A DNA stretch of 42,475 nucleotides from Smittium culicis (Eukaryota; Kickxellomycota; Harpellomycetes; Harpellales; Legeriomycetaceae). The position numbers were made by a program, and so were the translations under genes. Positions 12,601-24,649 of the stretch are shown one piece after another. The first letter of the stretch is position 1. Each line of letters begins with the position of its first letter. The stretch covers positions 1 through 42,475 of the forward strand of contig LSSN01002596.1 of assembly GCA_001970855.1 (NCBI GenBank), in the 5' to 3' direction. The notes under the pieces were generated by a model that was not told the DNA's origin, searched no databases, and saw only the letters and a list, made by a program, of their open reading frames with translations.

Positions 12601-12960
12601 CAAGTAACGATAAGTGTACTGACCTCAAGTTACAGCATCGCTCTACTTCAAACCCCACTCATAGTGGGTGAGGACTTTGAAGAAGATTCCTTTCCCGTTT
12701 CCCCTGTAGACCTTCAAATTCAGAGCCCCTCGCCCCCGCCTGAGAACTTTAAGGAATTTACATATAAAGTTATAACAAATAAGAACCCGCTTTATATTAC
12801 TAAAAACGGTATTAGGCCGGCAGAATTCAGCATCAAAATACTGAATCCGACGATACTAGACATACTATTATTTATTTTAATAATTATAATTTTTAATTTT
12901 AATCTCACTTTTAAAATTTATTTATACCTGATTTCAAAAAATTTTTGGATTGATTCCTAA
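12601..12960 (+). pseudogene. Short open frame with coding-like composition, probable relic
   Basis: The frame is open for 119 codons from just after a TAA at 12598 to the stop at 12958-12960. The first 75 or so codons have a non-random composition: an acidic start (VGEDFEEDSFPVSPVDLQ), a proline/serine stretch (SPSPPP) and locally raised GC. The last 35 codons degenerate into Ile/Leu/Phe typical of random AT-rich sequence. There is no ATG start; the first near-cognate start would be the GTG at 12664. It may be a fragment of an old gene or element, or an exon whose partners I could not find. No homology is recognised. Confidence 0.3.
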
Positions 12961-15732
12961 ATATTTTAAAGTTCTGATTATCTTTTGCCTCGGAATAAAA
13001 GTATAAAGCTTTAATTATAATTATCAAAATGCTATTTCAAAATAATAAAACATACTAGCCATTTAAATATCTGTGAAATGACTTGTTATCAAATAGACGA
13101 ATTTTTTTTATTAGGTTTGTTTTTCAGATTTAATTTTATCTATAATCTACGCTAGAGGTTACTATCAATTAATTTAAATTGAATGTTAAACGTTATAATT
13201 TTTAATTTCCAGTCAATTAACTTTCAATAAATAGAAGATTCCCTAGCTTAGATAGCTTTCGATATATTAATTCAAGAGATACTTAGTAAATATAAACTTA
13301 TTCTTTATCCTAGCTACTAGATCGATCAAAAATTTCAATCCAATAAATGACATAGATCAATTTTGTTTATTCACAGCGTTTTCTAAGAATATTTTGCAAA
13401 TATATTTAAGCTTGAACAAGTGTAAAAAAATAATGGTTATTTCTATTTATTTGATCGGTATCACGAGCGGCATTTTAATGAACTTGGGTTTTTAGTAGGA
13501 TAAAAATAATTTCCATCCAATTAAAATGATTCAATACCTAATTTATTTATATTTTGATTATAAAAATATATTATATGGGAGATTATTTCGATGAGTTGTG
13601 CTTTTCGTACTAATTTTTTCTTGGTCAAAAGTGTTACCTTTAATTTTTATTTGACTAGAAAATATCATCGAATGCTTTATCTGATACGGCCAATACCTTT
13701 AACATAATTTTATTAGCAAATAGAATTTCTAAAAAAAAAGGACCGATTCCCATAAGAATATCCCATATAATAAAATGGTGTATAATTAGTTTTTATTTAC
13801 TTGTATTATTTAATTCGAAATTTGTTACGCTTTGATAAAAGAATTGAATGGTTTTGAAAAGTAATTTTTGTATAATGTTAGACGTTAGATGCTCCAAATA
13901 TAGATTAATGGATTTGTCAAGCATAAATATTTCTCAATCTCGATCAGGTCATTCAGTTTAGAGCTAATACTAGAGACAATAGGAAAATAGAAAAGTTTAC
14001 CATGCCTTACCACTTATATGTGGATGATTAGAATTAAATGCTATTTAAGCCAATCAATTGTCAGAAATATTTAAATAAATTAATATACTATGCTTCAAAC
14101 TTTTTATTGATTTTTTTCTACTTTTGGATAGTTTTTTATTACCTATATAATTCCGATGATTTTTATTTACTATTGAGGGATTTGGTTGGATAACGCTAGA
14201 GTATCAAAAAAAGTCAACTGATTCTGATAGAAATAGTATAAAAAATCTAAAAAGTTCAAACGGATTAAAAATGTGTATTCATTAAGCTTTGATTATTTTG
14301 ATGGATTTATCTTTTAAAAGTAAGAAAATTTTTGAGGTATGTTTACGCTTTTAGTATAATGAGAATATTAAAGCAGAATTTTTAAAAAGCTAAAAACAAA
14401 AAATTACTTTATAACTATAATTGTAATTGGGTTCTGAAGACGATAAAGTCAGCTACTGATTCGCGTTAGAATTCTCTATTTATTGGTCACTGAGAGAATT
14501 GCTGGAAAAATGATGTGGATCATTGGCCACGCTGAAAATAAAAATAAAAATGGAAAATTATTGGGTACAGAAGCTAGTAGCAGTTCTAGAATAAGGTGGG
14601 ATTGGCATATAGGCATAAAAGCATTGGAGGAATTAGAAATGAATAAATTAATGCAATTAAGCGCCAAATCATTTTAAAATAGCGATTATTGGTATGTAAT
14701 TAGACATATTCAAGGGCAATAAACCAAGACAGAAATTGTCAAGCAAGAAGCACCAAGCATTTTACGCATAATTGGAAAATGTGCAGAAAAAAGCACCATA
14801 CGCTTATAACACAATTGGATAACGAGCAGCTAAAGATGTGAGAATTGAGGACAATATGATATAGTTGGACTACAAATATTTCTCCAAACAAACCGAAGAG
14901 ACTGATAAATCCTGAGGAGCAATTTAGTCAAGAACTATAATCTCGCTCTCATGCAGCATGATATAAAAAATAAAACGGTAAAGGAAGATAGCTTGTGGCC
15001 GAAAATCAAAGTTGTGGATAGGACGCTAAGGTTTGGCATGATATATGGTCAGCGATAGCTAAAATAATGAACTATTAATGTGTAGTATTCAAAGATCGCT
15101 GTTTCTGTGTAAAGAAATCATCGCTGCTTAAATCGCAGGGATAGAAATCGTAATAGCCGGGGAAGTTGGATTATAGAAGCTTTATTTTTAAAAGCTCCCA
15201 AAAGAGGAGAATCCATTTTATCCCCTATAAAAAAAAAAAACTTGCCAAAAAAATAATAAAAATGGCGAGTGGATCGCATTAAAAAAAAGGTCCTAAAATA
15301 ACGTCAATCAAACATCATGAAAGGGCAAATTAATAGTCGGGGTGCGGGCGCAGCCAATAACTACGAGGCCTGGAAAGGTATTTGCCCAAATCAAATAATT
15401 AATGGCGAAAAAAAAGCGAATTAATAAAAAAATTTTTCAAGCAAAAATGAGGACTTTGATTCAGCTCGTTCGAAACAATTAGAAGCCCAGAAACAAGTAG
15501 CTGTACTCCCCCTCTTTGCTACTTTTCTCCTCTTATAGAATACTTTCAACATTACTAAGCCCTCATTTCCCGTCTACTCTCTTGAATCTCACTGTATTGT
15601 ACTCCCGTATCATACTTTACTCTCTATATAAAATCATTGTACTATAAATCATTTAGATCAAGCTGCTATAAAATACTTTAGCATCTACTTTCCTGACTTT
15701 GCAACCCATCTGTTCCATCGCCTTGATATGAC
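12961..15732. other. Spacer upstream of the PHD gene, with one dispersed repeat
   Basis: No gene is supported. A repeat at about 13555-13780 also occurs near 25 kb (listed separately). From about 14440 to 15480 the composition is less AT-rich, and a 55-codon open stretch from an ATG at 14510 reads IGHAENKNKNGKLLGTEASS, but the sequence past it is full of stops. This looks like decayed coding or mobile DNA. The 200 bases before 15733 are pyrimidine-rich with several ACTCT/CCTCT runs and probably hold the PHD gene promoter. Confidence 0.45.
13555..13780 (+). repeat. Second dispersed repeat family, copy 1
   Basis: Shares an ordered series of blocks with 24980-25215: ATTATAAAAA, then TTATATGGGAGATTATTTCGA, then T-rich sequence, then TTTATCTGATACGGC, then a TTTCTAAAAAAAAA run, then AGAATATCCCATAT. 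Identity is patchy outside these blocks. No inverted ends or coding capacity were found. Confidence 0.45.
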
Positions 15733-18700
15733 ATGAAACTTTCTAGCAACAGCAAATACAACACTCTTTTTAATAATTCTTATATTTCAAAGCATTCAAA
15801 TAAAAGTAACCTCTCTAAAAATCTTTCATTATCAAATCTTTTATTGAGAAGAAGGCGTAGAGCATCGTTCGGAAGAAGAAGGCCCAACTCGAATTCTGTC
15901 CTTGGTCGCAATTATAAAAATTCTTCCATATCAGCTAAAGCATTTTCTTCTGAATCTAACCAAAACCTATTTCCTTTTAAAGTAATTAATTCTGATCAGA
16001 TCCCTTTCAATTCTGTTACTGTTGAAATATCAAATCAAGGGTATATCAACTACCCTTTACAAATTGACAATCCAACCAGTATCCCCATCACTAAAACACC
16101 ATCAAAAAATATCGTAAATATCAACAAAATGAACAATAATGTCTGGGATTACCAATATAGCAGCAGTGTTTCCATTTCTGAAGATGATGACGAACCTACT
16201 ATAACCCCTGAATATATGCTTCAGTTAAAAATGCAACTTGAGCTAGATAACAGATCTAAAAGCCAAAAATCAAAGCCCAAAAAAATTCCTAGATCTCAGC
16301 AAAAAAATCTTCAGAAATCAAAAAATATCTTTTGCCAACTATGTGGAAATTTTGCAAATCTTTCCTCTTCAATAAATTGCAGCGAATGTAACGATCCTTT
16401 TCACGAAAACTGTGTCGGCGTATCTCATCAAATGCTAGGCGATTATGGCCTTTTTTCATGCCAAACTTGTGTCTTACAGTACCCTAGAAGATTTAGATCT
16501 CCCGGAACTTTTTTAATGGATGGAAAAAGAATTTCAAATGTACCAGTTTCAAAATCAAGAAATTTAAAAAAACCTGCACAGACTTTTAACAGCAATAATA
16601 AATCTATAAAGCCCCCCAAAAAATCTTCCAAATTCTCTAAAAAAAATCAATCTAAATCTAAAAGAATAACACCTGGTTCCTGGGTCAATGAAACGATTTT
16701 CGAAAACGAACAGGAAATTCTATTAAATAACCAGAAATCAATTGAAGGTAAAATTTTAAGCTTTTTTCTCTCTAAATTCCATTCTCTCATATAATTTCAT
16801 AAACAAACTTTGTCTAATTTATTTTTTTATTTAAAATTAATTTATTTTTAAATTTATTTTAAATGCTGCAAAAATTTAATTTTACATGAAATCAATTATA
16901 ATTAGAATCTGATGTTGATATTGACTTATGCCCCGTTTGTGACCAGGATTGCACATGTAATTTAATTCCCCAGTCAAAAAAATCGAATATCGAAGCTTCT
17001 ACTATCCCAAATATATCTGAAAGCCCAATTATTATCGATGAACACTCCCTAGAATTTATTAAACACGCGTCTTCTAAAGTTCCTAAAGTTGAAACACTAG
17101 TTGTTGATTTGGAAAATTTAGAGGTCTCGAAATCAAATTTCTCCCCATTAAACCTATTAGATTCAAACAGCTTGTCGACATCATCAAATCTTATAAATAA
17201 TGATATCTCTATGGATTTAAATACTAATGAAAATGTTTCCTGCGATAGTTTCATATCTACCAATACCAAGAATGATACCTGTACTCCTTCAAATAAATTG
17301 CCTGAAAATATTTCACCGTGTTCAAACTCCCTTGTAGAACAGATAGATGTTATCCAAAGCCCTGCAGAAAATAGTATTAAAGCTCGCTTATTAGGAATTG
17401 ATAAATCTGTACCAAACCATGAGTCCATACACGAATTACCAAAATTATCTACTAGCATAAATAGTCTTGAAAGCCCCTCAATTAGATACAACTCAAATTT
17501 ACATTCTGATCAGCTCGATTCCTATGAAACTAAACCAGATATAAATGTCTCCCAAAATAAACTTATTAACTCTGATATTTGCGGTATCGAAAATTCTAAA
17601 AGTCACTATCCCTCATTCATCACTTCTCCAGGAAACTCGCATACCACAGAATTTACATCGAATAAACTACTTCCAGAAGAAAACTCTATAAATCCTAAAT
17701 CTGACTTCAATGAAGAAAAAGATCTAAATTCTACATTATCAGAACCCAATAAAACTGAAAGACTTCAACACTCTTTGCATGATTCCACTGCCTCCAAAAA
17801 ACCAATGACACCTTTTAACTCTGCATCTCCAAAATCACCAAATAATTTTTCGGATTCTTTATCTTCAGACATTGAAATTTCCATTGATGATGATTTTGAG
17901 GAAATTACTTTTTCATCTAGGCCAATCGATTTTTACAGCACTTCTTTCGATAAATTTAGTTTCGTAACAAAGAACCAAAAAAAATCCAAAAAACCTACTA
18001 AAAGAAGAGGTCGCCCCAAGAAAAACTCTGCCAAAATCGCAGTTGATCCCAATGCATCAAAAATCACACCTATTAGCAGTCTCAAAGTAGGTATTAGCGA
18101 TAGCTCTTCATCTGAAAAAATGAAAAGCTCCAGAACCAGTATTAGACCTAGAAAGCCCAACAAGCCTAAAAATCTCAGTAATAATAAGATTAGGTCTCTT
18201 CCTTTACTAAAAGATAACTCAAATGTCAATATAAATTCACGCCTTAATACTGCTGAAAATAAAATCAGCGAAAAAATATCTTTGGCCGAAGAAGATGAAG
18301 ATGAGTTTATAAATATTACCGATATCAGTACCGATTCTGAGTACACAGGATTTGAAATCTCAACTTTTTTGCAATCTAAATCTGATCCTAAAACTGAAGA
18401 TAATGTTGATATAAATGTTGACTTTTCCTCTATTAGTAGTAACTTTGAAGATGACTCAGATATAAAAAACGAGGAAGAAATTTACTTAGTCAGGGACGAA
18501 ATTTTCGGATTTACGTCTGAAGAGAGTGGATCAGGAAAAACCCGAACAAGGCTGAATAAAAAGAATAGAATTAAAAAAAAGAAAAAATCTAAAAACATTA
18601 AATCTAAAAAAGTAACAATTGCTGATAACAACTTATCACAATTTAGTGCCTATAGCGATTCTGACCTAAGTGACGAAGAAGATAATAAAATTGCAAATAA

Positions 18701-21689
18701 TTCTCAATCTTCAAAGGTTAAAGACGAGGTCTTCTTCATGGCTGTTCGCCATCATGATTTTGGCTATGAAATCAGCGGTTATTCAAATTCCGAAGAAGAT
18801 TTATCTACCCTTGAAACAGGATCGGATAACCCTGATGAAATTATGTTTACAGAAAACGAAGATAGTGACAATTTATCAGAATCAGACGCTTTGAACTCTG
18901 AAAATAACAATTCTTATGAGGATGTCAGTGAAGATGAAGTTTTAACATTTAGAAAACCAAACTCTAGCGATAATCTCCAAAAATACGAGCAAGGTTGTGA
19001 TGATAGTGATAGAGAAGATGCATTACTTCAAATGCACCTCGAGCAATTACGCGCAGTTCAAGATGTTTGTTACACCCAAGACGGAGTCTCCAATTTTGAC
19101 GATTCTGAAAGTTTATCAAACTTTCAGTTTGATGATTCTGAATCTTCTAGTGGCGAAAATGATGGATTTTCCTCAGACTTTAATAGATCTATAACTTTTG
19201 AAAGTCAAGCACATCTCAGCCCTATAATGGAAGATCCTACTAATTCCAAAAAAGAAAATAGCACTCCACAATTTACTCATAGTTCACCAATTTTACACTC
19301 TAAAAAAATGTACTTTGACTCTTTCGTTAAAAAGTCTCCTATTTTTAAATATAACTCTGATCCCGAGTTCTTCAACTATCCTTCCAGCTCTGAATCGAAT
19401 TATGAATCCCTTAGCGATTATAGCGATGAAAGATTTGATGTTCATGAAATAGATAGTATAAACAGTGACGATTTGAGTGACATGAGCATGTCTTATAAAA
19501 AGGGCCTTGGAATAGCCGCTAATATAGCGCTTTGGGACGACATGTCTATGGACGACGCTTCTTTGGCTCTTGGTCTTGCCATGAGCTTGGAGAAAAATAA
19601 CCCTACTTCTAAAGTAACCATTGCAGAAAGCTCTACAAACAAACCTCTAATTACTCCAGCTACAAACGAAACAGGCGAGCAAGACGATCCTATTGATGGA
19701 ATGGTATCAGTTAATCTAGCTTCAAACGAAAAAACTATGATTCCAAAAGCTTGGTCTATGCCAGTCGATAGCAATAAGAATAACCAATGCTCGGACCTAG
19801 CTAAAAAGCCTATTGGATTTTACCCTAATCTAAATGATGCTATTGACCACGAAAGTATTTTTGATAAGCTACATGATAAAAAGATACCGAAATGGGTTTC
19901 TGATTTAATGGAATCTGGAACACATGACTTCACAGATAAGGATCTAGACTCAGAATTGCAAAAATATTTCGTTGGTGGCACTGGAGAGCAGAATTCTGTT
20001 GATTCAAGTGAAAAGCCTGATTTATTTTTTGAATCCTACGAGGAGTTTGATATTAGTAGACCCAGCATGATTCATAATGATCAAGTGCTTTCAGCCAAAA
20101 ATCATATTACTGCATCGCCAAAATCGAAATCAGCTGAATTATGTGATAACAGAACTACATTTAATAAAAACACTTACGACATATCTATGAACAGCAGCGA
20201 CTCTCACCTTGCCAATAGTTCAGAAATGAATTCGTTTTTTAATGAGGATATGTCTCATAAATTTGATGAAGACTCTATCAATGTTTACACTCACCCTATA
20301 CTAAATTTTTCATCCAACTTGAAAAATGAGCATAAATTGCTCCAGTATAGCGGAATGAGTAAAGATCCTAGCGTTCTAAAAGATTCATATGTTTATAAAA
20401 ATAGTACAAAAATTGATGAATTTTCTAACCAAGAAACTTTTTCCATTGAACCTAACTCAGGATCTAGTGTTAATGATATTGGGTCAAGCATGACATTGCC
20501 AGTTCACCACAATGACTTTAACTCTGTATTTTTGAATAATAACGAAACTAGAAAAAATGATTGGCGTACAAGTATGGGAGATTTTATTGACAGCGACTCG
20601 CTGTCTTTTAATAAAGGTACCAACAGTCCAAAAAATCTTAAAACGTATAATATCTCCTTGAACAATACTATCAACACTTTTTTAGACTTTGGAAACGATG
20701 AAATTGTAACAAATTCTGAGGTAGCTAAATATCCAAAAAAAGTTGACACTGACTTTGAAATGGCTAACTCAGAGTATAAAACCATAGATGAAACCAATCA
20801 GCAAAACTTAGATACCACTCTTCTAGAATCAAAGAATAGTGATGCTAACCGGTCTGATTTGCAAGAAGATTCAGAATTAGGACTAAGTAGATTTGATAAA
20901 ATACCTGTCAACGTTTTTAGAAGGTCTAGGTACTTAGCATCATCCAACAAAAACGCAAATGTTAATTTGAATGAGACCATAGGGTTAAACTTATTAGTTA
21001 GCGGTGACACTAATAGGTCTATCGCGCTAAATTCAATTCCAACAAGAAGCGCTGATAGCAGAAAAAACAGCATCATAAGCTTAGTGCCGCCTAAAAAGGT
21101 TGAAAGACCTGAGGAATTAAAGAAAGCAGGGCCACTTTTCAACCTGTACAACAAAAACCTGCTCGGCTCAGCTGCTAAAAAGCGCAAGATCCTCGAGACT
21201 ATTTTTTTAACTCCTGACAGTACAAACACACCAAAATCTTCAAACTTTTTATATGAAAATGATAAATTATCTTCCAAAAATAAAAAGCCTTTATCAACCA
21301 CTTCAGCTTCAGTACAAGGCCTGTTTAGAAATAAGAGACTTAAATCCAGCGACTTTAAAGAATATACCAGCTCTTCAAATTCAAGTTCCATGAGCAAGTC
21401 TAAATCGTTTGGTCATCTTAAGCAAAGAATAGCCTATGACGCCAATACACCGTATTCTAGAAATGAAATGGATAAAAACAGTCATGCCCTTAACAATAAT
21501 CCTTCAAATGACATAATTTCTCCTTGGAAAGACACTTTTGGGGACCAAAAGTCTTTTGATTTTGGATTCAACATTGATAACGTACTGGGATTAAACTTTG
21601 ATGAACCAGAGTTTGGTTTTTTTTTGGGAAATGAAAAAATTGTAGATGAAACTACAACACCACCAAACTCGCCTTTTGAAGATTGTTAG
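15733..21689 (+). CDS. Giant PHD-finger / AT-hook protein, two exons
   Basis: The exons are 15733-16747 and 16906-21689, with a 158-bp intron (GTAAAA...TTAG); the junction (phase 1) restores one frame of 1,932 aa. The N-terminal part has an Arg-rich patch (39-50, RRRRRASFGRRR). A complete C4HC3 PHD finger follows: C201-x2-C204, C216-x2-C219, H224-x2-C227, C243-x2-C246. A second cluster, C347-x2-C350-x3-C354-x-C356 (CPVCDQDCTC), starts eight residues after the junction. Exon 2 encodes a long Ser/Asn/Asp-rich, probably disordered region with an AT-hook core (KRRGRPKK, 704-711) and a Lys/Arg-rich stretch around 883-908 that could be a nuclear localisation signal. A short helical segment (1221-1234, DDASLALGLAMSLE) resembles a ubiquitin-interacting motif. 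The features point to a nuclear, chromatin-bound regulator that may read histone tails through the PHD finger. I do not recognise an orthologue. The ATG at 15733 is the first in frame; an ATG just upstream (15728) meets a stop at once. Confidence 0.85.
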
Positions 21690-21781
21690 ATACTACTTGG
21701 ACATGGTTATTTTTAAACTTTGGCAATCGCTGTAGAATATGTCCTATTTTTTTTTCTTCTTTGAGTTTTACTACGCTTATT

Positions 21782-21787
21782 AATAAA
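21782..21787 (+). terminator. Candidate poly(A) signal of the PHD gene
   Basis: AATAAA begins 93 nt after the stop codon at 21687-21689, after a T-run. Position and context fit a 3'-end signal, but specificity is low in this base composition. Confidence 0.4.
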
Positions 21788-22157
21788 ATAAACTTGTACA
21801 TTTTTATATTATTATATCATTCTTACTAATTTCCAAGCTGATCTTATAAAATATAGGGGCTTTATCCTATATACCTTTTGTAGCGTTTTGGGTCGTAGTT
21901 GAAACTAAATATATATATAATTAAAGCTTGGATCACACATCTAGTCGGTATTCTCATCTAGTTGTAGCTTCTAGAATTGAATAAAATTTTTAAATATTAT
22001 AGATGTTTTCAAGTTATACTAGTCCTTGTGACTGCTAAATATTTACTCAGGTCGAACATTAATCGGCGATGTTTTTTACTCTATTTCTATTAACTCGATA
22101 ATTTATTGAGTTTCTCATTTGCAAGCCTTTAAATCTGAGACGCGAATAGAATTACAG

Positions 22158-22346
22158 ATGCAAGAGGAGGAGATAGAAAAAGCATATTTTATTGGCTTAG
22201 CCATCCATTCTGGTTTATTATTGAAAATAAAATCGTATGTTAATATTAGTTTTTTGAAAACAAAGTTAGATTTGATCCAAGAAATAAAATATCGAATTAA
22301 ATTTGATCATATAATAGTTGATATTCCAAAAAAATCTAACACTTAA
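22158..22346 (+). CDS. Possible small protein of 62 aa, unknown
   Basis: From the ATG at 22158 the frame reads MQEEEIEKAYFIGLAIHSG and continues for 62 residues to TAA at 22344; it is also open for 13 codons upstream with no other ATG. The start is acidic and helical, followed by a short hydrophobic stretch (FIGLAIHSGLLL) and a Lys/Ile-rich end. It could be a real small gene, an exon of a spliced gene, or chance: frames of this length arise by luck in a genome this AT-rich, though usually with a less even amino-acid mix. No family is recognised. Confidence 0.22.
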   Translation: MQEEEIEKAYFIGLAIHSGLLLKIKSYVNISFLKTKLDLIQEIKYRIKFDHIIVDIPKKSNT

Positions 22347-22483
22347 TTTTTTACTTAGAAAACAGAAAACCGTAAGAAAAAAATACACTGAATTTACGCT
22401 TTTACTTTGCTTTACTTTTAAATTAAAATATCTCTCTCTAGCTTATACTGATACCTGATACTTTTTTTTATTAGCGTATAAAT

Positions 22484-24649
22484 ATGAATTGTTGCAAAAG
22501 GCCAATTATTTCCTCGCTTCCAAAGCTAAATATCCTTGCGAATGTTTCCCGATTCTCAAGTATTAGCGCTGTAAAATTTAAAGGCGCTGCTAGAGGTTTT
22601 AATTTCATTTATGCTATCTAAAGTTTTTCTTGTCTATTTTTATTTTTTTTTCGACCTAGAAAACCTTTCTACCATAACTCATATATATCAGCTGAAAAAA
22701 TGCTTCATTTATTTCAGCCTATTTATTTCCATGCTTTTATTACAATTGATTTATATGTAGCTATTTTGTAACGATTATTTGTTTAAATTCTAAATCGAAA
22801 TGTTTTTTTTTTCATAGATACTAGAAATGTAAAGTTTAATCCGTTCGTCGACACTGCATTCAAATCATTTCTCAGATACGTAAGTCTTTATGAATAAAAA
22901 TTTTAATAGTATTAATTATTGCTAAATCTATGTAAAATCCGTAGAAATCATCTGATTCTTACACTAAGCCCGGATTATTGAATATTCTTGGCAAAGACTA
23001 TAAGACAGACGAAAACACCAATGTAAGCACAGCTATTCTCGATAAAGTTGGTAGAGGATTGTTGATTGAGGACAAGCATCCAACAAGTATTTTGAAAAAC
23101 ATGATTTACTCTCGTTTTCCGACCTACGCACACTACGACAATTTGCCACCGCTTGTATCAATCCACCAGAATTTTGAATCCTTGCTTATCCCAAAAAATC
23201 ATTCAAGTAGAAATAAATCAGATACTTATTATATTAACAGTGATACGTTGCTACGAACGCATACTTCAGCTCATCAAGCGCAAATGATTAAAGCTGGTGT
23301 AGATAAAGACTCAAGTTTAATTAAGCTCAACAAAAACAAGTTGTTAGATAGTTCTGGCAATACTAATATTAACAACAGATTTTTAATATCTGCCGATGTA
23401 TACAGAAGAGATGAAATAGATTCTTCACACTATCCTATTTTCCACCAGATGGAAGGCGTTACTCTATTTTCAAAAAAAAATTTCATCAATGAAATTACAG
23501 AATCGAAAATAAAGAGAGAAGAATTCAGAAAAGCAAGCAATTCTTTACTTGAAAGTGATCCGAAATCAAATAAAGCCAGATTGGTTGTTGAAACTGTTGA
23601 CGATACTATCGTAACCGAGTCTAATCCATTCCAAAGTGTACACAATCCAAAGGAAATAGAGCTATTAATTGAGGACATGAAAGAAACTATGAACGATATG
23701 ATATCTCATGTGCTAAGCCTCGCTACTAACTCATCCACTTCTGTACAAGACTCTTCAAGCGAAAGCAACAAGCTCAAAATTAGATGGATTGAAGCGTACT
23801 TTCCATTTACCAGCCCAAGTTGGGAATGTGAAGTGTGGTGGAATAACGAGTGGCTCGAAATCTGTGGATGCGGAATTATGAGAGACGAACTTTTAACTCA
23901 CTCAGGTAGCTATATCTTACTAGTTAAATTAATTTCCAAATTATTCATAAAAACTGATAACAAAATTTTTTAAACAGCGGAATTATTTGCTTTTCAATTT
24001 TTAATTATTTAACTTTTTGAATTAAAAGCAAGTTTTTTTGTTTTTTTTTTAAACTTTATTAAATATTTTGTTTTATAGGAGCTGAAGATAAATTAGGGTG
24101 GGCATTTGGATTTGGTTTAGATAGGCTGGCAATGATTTTGTTCGGAATACCAGACATCAGGCTTTTCTGGAGTACTGATAGTAGATTCTTGAACCAGTTC
24201 ACTCCTGGAAAAATAAGCCAGTTTAAACCATTCTCAAAGTATTCATCCTGTTTTAAAGATGTTAGCTTTTGGACAGACCCAACTACTGAAACAGATCAGA
24301 CAAATTCCAAATTAGATGAGGACAGCAGTAAAAATATCGGTACTGTATTTTTCGAAAATGATCTTATGGATATTGTTCGTGAAGTTGCTGGCGATTTAGT
24401 TGATAATGTAACACTCGTAGATAAGTTTGTGAACCCAAAAACGAATAGAACTAGCTTATGTTACAGAATTAACTACTGCGCAATGGATAGGTTAGTGACT
24501 TACAATACTTTACCACCAATTATATACTAATCTAATTTTATTTAAATTTTTATTATTATAATAGAAACCTTACTAATGAAGAAATTAACGAGCTTCAAGA
24601 GTCAGTTAGAAATGAGCTATCAAGAAGGCTAAAAATTGAACTTAGATAA
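22484..24649 (+). CDS. MSF1: Mitochondrial phenylalanyl-tRNA synthetase (monomeric, MSF1 type)
   Basis: Attaches phenylalanine to mitochondrial tRNA-Phe in the matrix; the enzyme is a class II synthetase that works as a single chain. The supported exons are 22945-23905, 24079-24490 and 24565-24649, with junction phases that agree. Visible signatures are GRSKSDTYY-like [55 protein letters not shown] and class II motif 3 ([13 protein letters not shown]), the last formed across the 23905/24079 junction. The C-terminal ferredoxin-like anticodon-binding domain contains [20 protein letters not shown] and [11 protein letters not shown]. The last exon encodes [11 protein letters not shown] and ends in IELR. 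The ATG at 22484 begins a presequence-like peptide ([16 protein letters not shown]) whose GTAAAA donor at 22571 is in phase with 22945, giving 514 aa. A small extra exon ending at a perfect GTAAGT (22880) is possible, so the 5' structure is uncertain. Confidence 0.9.

Larger units (their letters stand above)
21690..22483. other. Spacer between PHD gene and mitochondrial PheRS gene
   Basis: AT-rich intergenic sequence with one short reading frame (22158-22346, listed separately). Otherwise I see only A/T runs and no RNA gene. Confidence 0.5.

Noticed and set aside
14483..14677. 64-codon open frame before the PHD gene
   Set aside because: It has no ATG at its start, an overlapping open frame on the opposite strand, and dense stops on either side. 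Treated as decayed sequence.
17933..21397. Several 90-200 codon minus-strand frames inside the PHD gene
   Set aside because: They are antisense to Ser/Asp-rich coding sequence and carry Leu/Phe/Ser-rich products without motifs.
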